From Pseudobythopirellula maris (GTDB lineage: Bacteria; Planctomycetota; Planctomycetia; Pirellulales; Lacipirellulaceae), in the NCBI RefSeq assembly GCF_007859945.1, contig NZ_SJPQ01000001.1, forward strand, positions 1,824,489 through 1,888,488: 64,000 nucleotides of DNA, written 5' to 3'. The notes under the pieces are model-generated. The model was not told the DNA's origin and did not search any database. It saw nothing but the letters and a program-made list of their open reading frames with translations. Made by a program: the position numbers and the translations under genes. Of the stretch, positions 50,756-64,000 are shown one piece after another; the first letter of the stretch is position 1, and every line of letters starts with the position of its first letter.

Positions 50756-51325
50756 ATGCACCGCCGCCCCCTGCTAGCGATGCTCGCCGACTACGCCGCC
50801 CGGCAGCCGGACGAGTTGGCGATGATCGAACGCATCCGCTCACTCGTTGAATCGCACGACGACTGCTTCGATCGCACCTGCCGTCCGGGGCACGTGACGG
50901 CGAGCGCGTGGGTGCTCTCGAGCGACCGCCGCCGCTGCCTGCTCTTGCACCACAAGAAGCTCGGCCGCTGGCTGCAGCCGGGCGGCCACGCCGACGGCGA
51001 CGCCGACGTGACCCGGGTCGCCCTGCGCGAGGCGACCGAGGAGTCGGGGCTTGCGCAACTCTCGGTCCTCACGACTTCGGTCTTCGATGTCGACGTCCAC
51101 CCGATCCCCGAGCGGCGCAACGCCGCGGGCGAGCTTGTCGACACCGCCCACGACCACCACGACGTGCGGTTCCTGCTCGGCGCCGAGGGCCCCGACGATC
51201 TGGTGCTCAGCGACGAGTCGCACGCCCTGGGGTGGTTCACGCCGGCCGAGGTGCGCGCCCAGACCGACGAGGCGAGTGTGCTGCGGCTGCTCGACAAAGC
51301 GGCCCCGTGGATCGCCAGCGAATAA
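50756..51325 (+). CDS. NUDIX hydrolase
   Basis: A 189-residue protein with a NUDIX box near residue 80: GGHADGDADVTRVALREAT continuing EESGL, matching GX5EX7REUXEEXGU apart from Asp for the first Glu. WLQPGGHADG precedes it and ADHHDVRFLL-like segment AHDHHDVRFLLGAEG follows. The family hydrolyses nucleoside diphosphates linked to another moiety, often to clear toxic nucleotides; substrate is not indicated. It is separated by only six bases from the lipoate-ligase-like gene and is followed by the third MITE-like element. Confidence 0.85.
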   Translation: MHRRPLLAMLADYAARQPDELAMIERIRSLVESHDDCFDRTCRPGHVTASAWVLSSDRRRCLLLHHKKLGRWLQPGGHADGDADVTRVALREATEESGLAQLSVLTTSVFDVDVHPIPERRNAAGELVDTAHDHHDVRFLLGAEGPDDLVLSDESHALGWFTPAEVRAQTDEASVLRLLDKAAPWIASE

Positions 51326-51330
51326 CGCCC

Positions 51331-51476
51331 CTGTTGGGAACGCCCTCTGTGGCGTTCCGGCCCCGGGTACCGGCGTTCGCTCGCCCCGCTGTTGTGTCCA
51401 TCGACTCGGCGTCACTAGCGCTGGGTTCTCACTCGCCCGCCGGGGCAAGGACCGCCACAGAGGGCGGTCCCTACAG
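51331..51476. repeat. MITE-like palindromic element, copy 3
   Basis: It is 146 bp, from CTGTTGGGAACGCC (51331) to CTACAG (51476). Each end is self-complementary around 6 nt (51337-51358 and 51449-51470). Left and right ends differ in the same way as in copy 2 (GGAACGCC versus GGACCGCC), so the family has distinguishable ends. It lies between two convergent genes, downstream of the NUDIX stop. Confidence 0.85.
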
Positions 51477-51493
51477 CGCCTTTGCACAGCGGA

Positions 51494-52012
51494 TCAAACG
51501 ATACCGTCAACGGACAACGCGTCGCGCCAGGCGGCGAGTTTTTCCTCGAAACTCCGCGCCGCGTGCGCTGGGCTCGTCGAGGGCAGCCGCACGAACGACA
51601 GCCGCTTTTGCGTCGATTCATCGAGCGTCGGAACGGCGTGGCGGCGGAACGCGGTCTCGGCCTTCTGGCCGTTGAACGCCACGAGCGTGATGCGGGGGTA
51701 ACGCGTCAGCAGTCCGGCTAGGTCGTTCACCGCTTCGCTGTCGCGCTCGATCGATGTGTCGAGGCTCCCCTCGCGGCGGCACTCGCTGAGCACGTCCCAC
51801 AGCGCAACGCCCGCCTCGCGGAGCCGATTGCACCGCACGGCGTACGGAAGATCGGGGCGCGCGCCGAACAACTCGCCCATGATCGGCCAAAAGGCGTTGC
51901 GCGGGTGGGCGTAGTACCGCTGCGCCTCGAGCGAAGCGACGCCCGGCATCGAGCCCAAGACCAGCACGCGCGCCCGAGCGTCGGCGACCGGCGCGAAGCT
52001 GCGGGCGATCAC
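51494..52012 (-). CDS. Uracil-DNA-glycosylase superfamily protein (hypoxanthine-DNA-glycosylase-like)
   Basis: A 172-residue protein with a GTG start overlapping the stop of the aldolase gene (GTGA). RVLVLGSMPGVASLEAQRYY then AHPRNAFWPIMGELFG is the first active-site block of the family 6 UDG/HDG group, and SFVRLPSTSPAHAARS the second. Family members remove hypoxanthine (deaminated adenine) from DNA. Coupling to a class II aldolase gene has no obvious functional meaning. The third MITE-like element is just downstream. Confidence 0.8.
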   Translation of the reverse strand: MIARSFAPVADARARVLVLGSMPGVASLEAQRYYAHPRNAFWPIMGELFGARPDLPYAVRCNRLREAGVALWDVLSECRREGSLDTSIERDSEAVNDLAGLLTRYPRITLVAFNGQKAETAFRRHAVPTLDESTQKRLSFVRLPSTSPAHAARSFEEKLAAWRDALSVDGIV

Positions 52013-52797
52013 GCCCCGCCCTGCTGCGCTGCGGCCTGGCGGGCGAGGAACCGCTGGCGGTAATGCTCGTCGGGCCGCTTGGCGATCTTGTCGACCTCGG
52101 CCGGCGTGAGCAGATGGATCCCGCCGGCGGCCAGCGCGCCCTGGCGGATGCGGGCCGTTTTAACCGCCATCGCCGTGATCTGCTTCACCGCACTGGCGGT
52201 GGGTCCCAATGCGATGAAACCGTGATTGCGGAGGTAGATCGTCTTGGGCGCCTCGCCCACGCGTTCGACGAACGCCATGATCTCGTCGCGCATCACCCGG
52301 GCGAGCACGATGCCGGGATCGACGTACGGCGCCAAGAGCGGCTCGGCGCCGCAGACGACGATCTCGTCCGGGAACAGCCGACCGGCGAGCGCCCCCTCGA
52401 AGTCGGTTGTGCAGCTCAGCGCGTTGATGGCGGTGGGATGTGTGTGCCCGACAAAGGAAATGCCTTCCAGGTCGAGGCAGACGGCGTGCAGCCAGGTCTC
52501 GACCGAGGGCCGCAGCGGCTTGCCGGCCGTCTGCACGTCGGCGAGCCGGTCGCCGACGTTGTGGTCGTCGATCGACGGGTCGTCGAGCGCGTCGAGCGCG
52601 GCCCGCAGGTCGATCGTCACCACGTCGCCTTCGCCGAGCGCGCCGAGCGTGGCGCCGCTCGCTTTCACGAGGAAGGTGTTCTCATCGACCAGGGCCGAGG
52701 CGTTCCCCTCGCCCAAGATCGCGCAGTCTTGTTCCGGCGCGCCGAGCCAGCGCGACAAGTCGATGAGTTGGGCGAGCACTTCGGCGGGGGCGTCCAT
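52009..52797 (-). CDS. Class II aldolase/adducin-family protein
   Basis: Starting at MDAPAEVLAQLIDLSRWLGA gives 262 residues. LGEGNASALVDENTFLVKAS is the N-terminal family block; SFVGHTHPTAINALSCT supplies metal-binding histidines (HTHP), and KTIYLRNHGFIALGPTASAV the later NHG histidine. A Zn-dependent aldolase or dehydratase acting on a sugar phosphate or sugar acid is expected. The upstream in-frame extension has no good start context. It is divergent from the GH28 gene, with about 230 bp between. Confidence 0.82.
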   Translation of the reverse strand: MDAPAEVLAQLIDLSRWLGAPEQDCAILGEGNASALVDENTFLVKASGATLGALGEGDVVTIDLRAALDALDDPSIDDHNVGDRLADVQTAGKPLRPSVETWLHAVCLDLEGISFVGHTHPTAINALSCTTDFEGALAGRLFPDEIVVCGAEPLLAPYVDPGIVLARVMRDEIMAFVERVGEAPKTIYLRNHGFIALGPTASAVKQITAMAVKTARIRQGALAAGGIHLLTPAEVDKIAKRPDEHYRQRFLARQAAAQQGGA

Positions 52798-53028
52798 CAA
52801 GCGGCGATCGTTCAGAGGAAGGTTCAGGGGAAGTTGGTCGTTTCCAAGCGGGGACGAGAGCCCTCGATTATAACCGCAGCCGCCGTGCCCCCCCAGATGT
52901 GAGCTCGCCCACACCGCAGGCCGTTGCCTGCCCTTCTATTGAGACGCGCCGCCCGACCCGTCTCGCGTCGCGCGGTATGATACCCACTGAAGCGGCCCTC
53001 TTTGCCCCCTCCTCCAAGGCGACCCTCG

Positions 53029-54609
53029 ATGCGCTACGCGCTAGCTTTCCCCCTAATCCTTGCCGTCGCCGCCGCGACGGCCGAGCCGCCGATGCCGACC
53101 GCCGAGAGCGTCGGTCCCGAGGCGATGCCGCACGAGGTGGCGCCGGTCGAGGCGCCGTTCGACCTGCCGGCTTTCGCTAGGCCGACCTTCCCCGACCGCA
53201 CGATCAGCATCGCCGACCGCGGCGCCGTCGAGGGTGGCGAGAAGCTCGCCACCGTGGCGATCCAGTCGTCGATCGACGAGGCGTCGGCCGCGGGGGGCGG
53301 CGTGGTCGCCGTGCCGGCGGGCGAGTGGCTCACCGGACGCATCACGCTCAAGTCGAACGTCAATCTCCGCGTCGAGAAGGGGGCGGTCCTCAAGTTCTCG
53401 GGCGAGATCGAAGCCTACCTGCCCGTGGTCTTTACCCGCAACGAGGGGATCGAGATCATGGGCGTTGGCGCGCTGATCTACGCGCACGATCAGGAGAACA
53501 TCGCCGTAACCGGCGGCGGCGAGCTCCGTGGCCCCGACGACGGGCCGGCCCGCGAGGCGTGGCGTGGGCTCTCGGACCAGATCGTCGACCCCACCCTGCC
53601 GGTCGCCGAGCGGGTGTTCGACGGCCGTGAAGGACGCCATTACTTCCGCCCGTACTTCATCTCGCCAATCGAGTGCCGCGGCGTGTGGGTCGAGGGCGTC
53701 ACGCTCCGCAACGGGCCGATGTGGAATATCGTGCCGGTCTACTGCGAGGGCGTGGTGGTGCGCGGCGTCACGATCCACAGCCAGGGCGTGGTGAACGGCG
53801 ACGGCGTCAACATCGAGTCGTGCCGCAACGTGCTCGTCGAGTACTGCCGCACCGACACCGGCGACGACTGCTACGCCCTGAAGGCGGGCCGCGACAAAGA
53901 CGGCCTGCGGACCAAGCGGCCGGTGGAGAACGTCGTCATCCGCCGCTGCCACGCCGAGGGCGGCTTCGGCGGCGTCACCTGCGGCAGCGAAACGGCGGGC
54001 GGGGTGCGCAATCTGCTGGTCGAGGACTGTGTGTTCGACGGCGTCAGGCACTGCGCCTACATGAAGACCCGCCGCCCGCGCGGTGGCGGGGTTGAGAAGG
54101 TGTGGGTCCGCCGCGTCGCGTTCGACTGCTACAACCACGGGGTGTTCTTCGACATGATCGGCTCGCCGATGTACGTCGGCGAGTTGGGCGAGCGGCTGCC
54201 GAAGCGCGAGCTTACCGACGCGACCCCCTACTACCGCGACATCCATTTCAGCCGGCTGGTGGGAACCGCCGGCCGCGACGCCTTCAAAATCAAAGGCCTG
54301 CCCGAGAGCCCGGCGACGCGCGTCTTGATCGAACGCACGGAGATCGAGGCGCCAAGCCTCATCAACCTGACCGACACGCGCGACCTGACGGTGCGCGACT
54401 CCGTGTTCCGCACCGAAGAGGCCCGCGTCCAATTGCTCGACACGGCGGACGTGACTTTCGAGCGGACCCATTTTGAGACACCCGGCGGCGCCGTTTCGGT
54501 CGAGCTATCGGGGCCCGACGCCGGCGCGGTTGCGTTTCTCGAGTGTGAGCCGCCTCTCACTACGATGAACGTGACCGCCGACGACCCGTCGTTGGTCACG
54601 GCCGAGTAA
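53029..54609 (+). CDS. Secreted GH28-family polygalacturonase-like protein with altered active-site loop
   Basis: Starting at MRYALAFPLILAVAAATAEP gives 526 residues with a signal peptide. The domain begins FPDRTISIADRGAVEGGEK and continues as a right-handed beta-helix. Catalytic Asp motifs appear as VVNGDGVNIES (NTDG type) and DTGDDCYALKAG (GDD type), with MKTRRPRGGG as the RIK-type site. The usual GHGG loop before IGSE reads GGFGGVTCGSE, so the conserved His is Phe. GH28 enzymes hydrolyse galacturonide links in pectin. Position with GH106, GH95 and GH2 genes supports a pectin role, but activity may be changed. Confidence 0.8.
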   Translation: MRYALAFPLILAVAAATAEPPMPTAESVGPEAMPHEVAPVEAPFDLPAFARPTFPDRTISIADRGAVEGGEKLATVAIQSSIDEASAAGGGVVAVPAGEWLTGRITLKSNVNLRVEKGAVLKFSGEIEAYLPVVFTRNEGIEIMGVGALIYAHDQENIAVTGGGELRGPDDGPAREAWRGLSDQIVDPTLPVAERVFDGREGRHYFRPYFISPIECRGVWVEGVTLRNGPMWNIVPVYCEGVVVRGVTIHSQGVVNGDGVNIESCRNVLVEYCRTDTGDDCYALKAGRDKDGLRTKRPVENVVIRRCHAEGGFGGVTCGSETAGGVRNLLVEDCVFDGVRHCAYMKTRRPRGGGVEKVWVRRVAFDCYNHGVFFDMIGSPMYVGELGERLPKRELTDATPYYRDIHFSRLVGTAGRDAFKIKGLPESPATRVLIERTEIEAPSLINLTDTRDLTVRDSVFRTEEARVQLLDTADVTFERTHFETPGGAVSVELSGPDAGAVAFLECEPPLTTMNVTADDPSLVTAE

Positions 54610-54629
54610 CGCCCGACCGCCGGGTTGGC

Positions 54630-54635
54630 TACAAT
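54630..54635 (+). promoter_or_regulatory. Candidate -10 box (TACAAT) before the LamG-like gene
   Basis: TACAAT lies 49 bp before the ATG at 54684 in the short gap after the GH28 stop. There is no good -35 at the expected distance. It hints that the LamG-like gene has its own start. Confidence 0.3.
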
Positions 54636-54683
54636 AGCCGCTTCCTTCTTGAATCCATCCACCGTGACTCCTCCGAGGGCGCC

Positions 54684-55337
54684 ATGAAAGCCTCACTCTT
54701 TTCCTTCGCCGCGTTGCTTTTGATCTCTCCGTCTCTGCTCTTTGCCGAAGGCGAGGTCGTGTTCACCGAAGACTTCGAGAACGGCATCGACAACTGGCAG
54801 GTGCTCGACCCGGAGACCTGGAAGGTCTCGGAGAAGGACGGCAACCACACGTTCGAGATCCTCGAGCGCGGCAGCGCCTACAAGCCGCCCTTCCGCAGCC
54901 CGTGGCACGTGGCGCTGGTGAAAGACGTGGAGGTCGGCGACTTCGACCTGACGATGCGGGTCCGCAGCACGCTCGACACGGGCCTGCACCGCGACTGCTG
55001 CATCTACTTCGGCTACCAGAACCCGCAGCAGTTCTACTACGCCCACCTCGGCGCCAAGCCGGACGAGACGAGCGGCCAGATCCTGATCGTCAACAACGCC
55101 GCCCGCAACCGCATGACCCGCAACGAAACGCCCGTGCCGTGGGACGACAAGTGGCACACGGTGAAGGTCGAGCGCCGTGTCGAGGCCGGGACCATCAAGG
55201 TCTACTTCGACGACATGGAGACGCCGATCATGGAGCACACCGACACGACGTTCGGCAAGGGCCTGGTGGGCATCGGCTCGTTCGACGACTTGGACGAGTT
55301 CGACGACATCAAGCTCGTCGTGCCGAGCGCGGAGTAG
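54684..55337 (+). CDS. Secreted LamG/concanavalin-like protein
   Basis: A 217-residue protein with a signal peptide (MKASLFSFAALLLISPSLLF). The rest is one jelly-roll domain: FTEDFENGIDNWQVLDPETW, ALVKDVEVGDFDLTMRVRST, DCCIYFGYQNPQQFYYAHLG, WHTVKVERRVEAGTIKVYFD and GKGLVGIGSFDDLDEFDDI. This fold is found in family 3-keto-disaccharide hydrolases (DUF1080) and carbohydrate-binding proteins. It follows GH28 on the same strand, so it may bind or trim the same polysaccharide. Confidence 0.75.
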   Translation: MKASLFSFAALLLISPSLLFAEGEVVFTEDFENGIDNWQVLDPETWKVSEKDGNHTFEILERGSAYKPPFRSPWHVALVKDVEVGDFDLTMRVRSTLDTGLHRDCCIYFGYQNPQQFYYAHLGAKPDETSGQILIVNNAARNRMTRNETPVPWDDKWHTVKVERRVEAGTIKVYFDDMETPIMEHTDTTFGKGLVGIGSFDDLDEFDDIKLVVPSAE

Positions 55338-55343
55338 CGTGGT

Positions 55344-55376
55344 CCCCCCCTCTCCTCCGAAAGGAAGAGAGGGGGG
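55344..55376. terminator. Bidirectional hairpin between the LamG-like and GH2 genes
   Basis: CCCCCCTCTCCTCC (55345-55358) and GGAAGAGAGGGGGG (55363-55376) form a 14-bp stem with one mismatch around a GAAA tetraloop. It sits between convergent stops at 55337 and 55390. Confidence 0.7.
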
Positions 55377-55389
55377 AATCCTTTGCTAG

Positions 55390-61071
<5,682 letters not shown>

Positions 61072-61075
<4 letters not shown>

Positions 61076-62166
61076 TTGCCTTCGCCTTCTTCGCTAAGAT
61101 CCTTGGATGTCGCCAGCGCGATCGTGCGGCCCGCTTCGCCCACGCCGCAGTAAAAGTGGTAGACCACTCCATCGTACTTCAGCATCCAAGGCTTGTGGGC
61201 GAAGGTCTTGTCCCACGGCTCGGAGGGCTCGATGAGGTTCGGCCCGTCCCAGCGGGTCCAATCCACCAAATCGTGCGAACACGCGAAGGTGTCAAACGCG
61301 CCAATGCCCGGTTTCCAGCCGGCGCCGAAGTAGACCATCACCCACAGGTCGCCCATGCGGATGATCTGCGGGTCGCCCGAGATGCCCTTCAGGTTGTCGA
61401 TCACCGGCGCGTCGCCATAACGCCGCCAGCTCTTCATGTCGTCGGAGACCGCCACGCCGATCCGCTCGATCCATTTGCCCTCTTGCTTGCCGTTGTAGAA
61501 CATCACCAGCGGGGCGCCGAGCGACTCGGTCTCGTCGCGGATGATGTGGCTCTTGTAGAGCGTGGCCCGCTCGAACGGCCGCGCCTCGGGGTCGGTGGGG
61601 GCGAGCACCGGGTTCTCCTCGTAGCGGGTCCACTCCTCGGCCTCGGTCGGGTCGTCGGTCCACGCCATGCCGATCGAGAGCGGGTCGGTCTCGTAGCCGG
61701 GCTTGTCGCCGCCGAAGTACGACATCCAGTACTTGCCGTCGTGCGTGCCGATCGACGCCGATCCGCCCCACTCCGTGTCGTACAGCGCGATGCTGCCGTC
61801 GGCCTGCCAGCGGTCCCACCCCTGCTCGCGGAACGACAAGACCTTGCCGAGCTTCTCCCAGTGCAGCAGGTCGTCGCTCACGGCGAGCTCAGTCTCGTAG
61901 CCCTTGTGGTCCTTGGTGCTGACGAACAGCATCCACCAGCGGCCGTTGTGGCGGAACACGTTCGGGCAGTCGTAGTACTCCCCTTCGCCCGGGGTGAGCA
62001 GCACGCCGTGCTTGTGGGGCGTGCTCAGCTCCTCGAAGACACGTTGCATGGCCTCGGGCGCCACCGACGGCTTGGGCGCTTTGATTGGCGTGTCGACTGG
62101 CGCCTCCCCCCGTGCGAGGGGCGAAAGGAGCAACAGCACCACGGCGCATGTTGAGCAGATTCTCAT
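61072..62166 (-). CDS. Secreted five-bladed beta-propeller glycosidase-like protein (GH43/GH117/GH130 clan)
   Basis: I start at MRICSTCAVVLLLLSPLARG because it gives a proper signal peptide; upstream in-frame Met codons are possible. The 364-residue protein shows propeller blades: YYDCPNVFRHNGRWWMLFVS, ELAVSDDLLHWEKLGKVLSF, DGKYWMSYFGGDKPGYETDP and GDPQIIRMGDLWVMVYFGAG, ending HDLVDWTRWDGPNLIEPSE. Conserved acidic residues at blade starts suit a glycosidase or phosphorylase; the exact family is not resolved. It overlaps GH95 and follows the GH106-like gene. Confidence 0.75.
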
Positions 62167-62295
62167 AGGATTGATCACCGATTTGATAAAGCCGATTTGC
62201 ATGGACTTATTTTGTTTGGGAGCGAACAAGGACACGAATCGACGCTACCAGACGCTAATCCCATGAGCGTGGATCGGTGTCGATCCGTGTTCGGC

Positions 62296-64000
62296 TCAAC
62301 GGGCGCCGGCCGATGGCGTCTCGTGCTCGAGCGTGACCGGCCCGAAGAGGCCCGAGGGCGTGAGCGGCTTGCCCTCTAATCGTAGCGGTGCGGTGGTCCA
62401 GGTCGACCGCTCGGACTCTTCGCGTGCGGCGTCGCCCACCAGTCGGTTCCGCCAAGTCGTGCCGACCGCCACGCTCAGCCGATTCTCGCCGGCTTTCAGC
62501 AAGCCGGTCACTTCGACCCGATAGGGCGGCGTCCACGCCACGGCCGCCGGGCGGCCGTTGACGCTCACCTCGGCCATCGCCACCGCGGCGCCGAGGTCGA
62601 TCCACGCCCGGCCGGCGAGCGCATCAGGCGGCGCGGTGAACGACGTTTCGTAAGTCGCCACGCCCGCGAAGTGGCGGACCTCTTCACGCGGGTGCGTCGA
62701 CAGGTCCTGGAGCGTGGCGAGCTCGATCGCCTCGGGCGACGGGCCCGCGGCCGAAGCGAAGCCGACGCTCCATGGGCCGTCGATCGCTTCGTAGCCAAGA
62801 ACGGACTCGCCGCCGGCGGGCTCCGCGGCGGCGCTCGTCAGCACGACAAAGCACGACCCCAGCGGCGGCAGCCGCAGCTCGACCGCCGTGCGACCGTCGG
62901 GCGTGCGTTCGGCGGCAACGGGGCGGCGATCGCCGCTCACCGGGTCCCACACCTCCGCCGCCGTCGATGCGGCCCGCAACGAGAGCCTCAGCAAACGCTC
63001 GGCGTTGAGCTGATTCGACACGAAGTAGAGGTCTCCCTCCTCGGCGTGGCGGTGCGCCCACGCCAGCCCCTCCGAGCGCACGCCGCTCGCCTCGTAGCAG
63101 ACCAAATCCTCCGCAACGCCGATCGACGCGAGCGACGGCTCGTCCCACGGGCCGGTCAGCCATGGGGCGTCGCGCGTGACGCCGCGTAACGATGCGTCTT
63201 CTTCGCCGAGCGCCCATGTCTGTTGCGGCGGCTCGACAACGAGCACCTTCGCGCCCGCTTCGGACAACTCACGCAGCTTCTCGGCCACGGCGAGCGACAT
63301 CCGCCCGGGCGCGGGCGCCATCGGCCGCGGCGCCGGCACGACCAGCAGCGCGTAGCTCGCACCGCCGGGGAGCACCACGCGGCCCTCTTCGCAGCGGGCC
63401 AGCCGCAGCAGAGCGTCGCGGCCCAACGAGTCGTACTGGTAGCCGCGCAGCGGGTCGGGCCAGTCGGACAGGTCGGCGCCGTTCGCCGAGTTCTTGACCC
63501 CGGTGGGCATCTCGTGGGTCGGCTGCCCCTCGTTGAGCAACCGCACCCGCTCGCGCTCGACGGCCCGCTCGCCCAGGAGCCCCGGCAGCGAAGCGACTAA
63601 GCGCTCGGGGAGCACCGCCCGGTTGGGGACCTCCTCGCCGGCGAACACCGCCACGTCGGCCACCGGCCGGCCGCGCTGGAGCAGCGCCTGGCAGCGGCGT
63701 GCGTAATCGACCCACGCGCCGGCCATCGGCCACCACGCTTGATCGCGCTGGAAGAACAGCCCCACGCCGCCGAGCGTCATCCCCGGCGCGCGATCGAGCC
63801 ACGGGTTGTGAGCCCACACATGGAAAACGAACCGGTTGGCGCCGAGCACGTAGTGCCGGTCGCCCAAGGCTTTGATCTTCGCCGGGGTCTCGTCCCACGC
63901 CATGCGGAGCCGCGTGAACGCCTCGGCCTGCACAATGTTCTTTCCGTACACATGGGCGGCCGAGACCGCGTCGCGCATGTCGTTCGGTTTGTCGTGGGTC
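62296..64000 (-). CDS. GH106-like alpha-L-rhamnosidase, C-terminal part (runs off the window)
   Basis: The frame is open at the window edge (codons before the first Met read THDKPND), so at least 568 C-terminal residues are present. SAAHVYGKNIVQAEAFTRLR resembles the GH106 pattern around the barrel end. GRDALLRLARCEEGRVVLPG, GMTLGGVGLFFQRDQAWWPM and a beta-jelly-roll C-terminus with AWIDLGAAVAMAEVSVNGRP fit the sugar-binding GH2-like domain of GH106. Such enzymes release alpha-L-rhamnose from rhamnogalacturonan-type pectin. The next gene on the same strand is 130 bp away. Confidence 0.65.
   Translation of the reverse strand, partial: THDKPNDMRDAVSAAHVYGKNIVQAEAFTRLRMAWDETPAKIKALGDRHYVLGANRFVFHVWAHNPWLDRAPGMTLGGVGLFFQRDQAWWPMAGAWVDYARRCQALLQRGRPVADVAVFAGEEVPNRAVLPERLVASLPGLLGERAVERERVRLLNEGQPTHEMPTGVKNSANGADLSDWPDPLRGYQYDSLGRDALLRLARCEEGRVVLPGGASYALLVVPAPRPMAPAPGRMSLAVAEKLRELSEAGAKVLVVEPPQQTWALGEEDASLRGVTRDAPWLTGPWDEPSLASIGVAEDLVCYEASGVRSEGLAWAHRHAEEGDLYFVSNQLNAERLLRLSLRAASTAAEVWDPVSGDRRPVAAERTPDGRTAVELRLPPLGSCFVVLTSAAAEPAGGESVLGYEAIDGPWSVGFASAAGPSPEAIELATLQDLSTHPREEVRHFAGVATYETSFTAPPDALAGRAWIDLGAAVAMAEVSVNGRPAAVAWTPPYRVEVTGLLKAGENRLSVAVGTTWRNRLVGDAAREESERSTWTTAPLRLEGKPLTPSGLFGPVTLEHETPSAGAR

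Overview
The window looks like a chromosomal segment of a GC-rich planctomycete, probably of the order Pirellulales. The signs are a DUF1559 pseudopilin-like protein, PEP-CTERM and dockerin-type exported proteins, a YTV-repeat surface protein, a lysine-rich histone H1-like protein, a topoisomerase VI A subunit and large secreted glycoside hydrolases. The assignment rests on protein style only. I saw no rRNA, tRNA or CRISPR array.

Layout. 1-2709: end of a VapBC-type pair, a PEP-CTERM protein and a topoisomerase VI A subunit with no B subunit in view. 2809-8505: a MITE-like element, tandem DUF6498 membrane proteins, then a cobalamin riboswitch heading a three-gene operon of exported proteins. 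8684-12453: a degenerate shikimate-dehydrogenase-like protein, bioD, a GT87-type membrane protein and an antitoxin next to a doc toxin gene broken by a nonsense codon. 12526-17596: alpha-glucan genes (GH57, GalT-like, GlgA). 17817-26600: aminotransferase, inositol-phosphate synthase, histone-like protein, DEAD-box helicase, orphan iron-type binding lipoprotein, flavin monooxygenase and an unusual helix-hairpin-helix/HTH protein.

26728-41892: an XRE regulator faces a tightly packed run of about 19 leftward genes. It includes terminase small and large subunits, portal, prohead protease, capsid and other virion-like genes, plus a ParB-like protein, an ABC-ATPase/GNAT fusion, a trypsin-like protease and a cysteine-peptidase-like protein. 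No tail, integrase or replication gene is visible. It may be a domesticated phage head module, a gene-transfer-agent-like system or a decayed prophage.

42165-52797: mostly housekeeping and membrane genes (DNase I-like protein, MoaB, CoA-binding protein, MerR-TPR fusion, YTV protein, lipoate ligase-like protein, NUDIX, uracil-DNA-glycosylase-fold enzyme, class II aldolase). 53029-64000: a polysaccharide-degradation locus with GH28, a LamG-like protein, GH2, GH95, a GH43/GH130-like propeller and a partial GH106-like enzyme, suggesting attack on a rhamnose-, fucose- and galactose-containing pectin-like glycan.

The intergenic DNA is rich in repeats: three copies of a MITE-like element with self-complementary ends, several arrays of 7-bp units often facing an inverted partner array, and inverted pairs of a roughly 10-bp periodic motif. 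Several gene stop codons lie inside these repeats.
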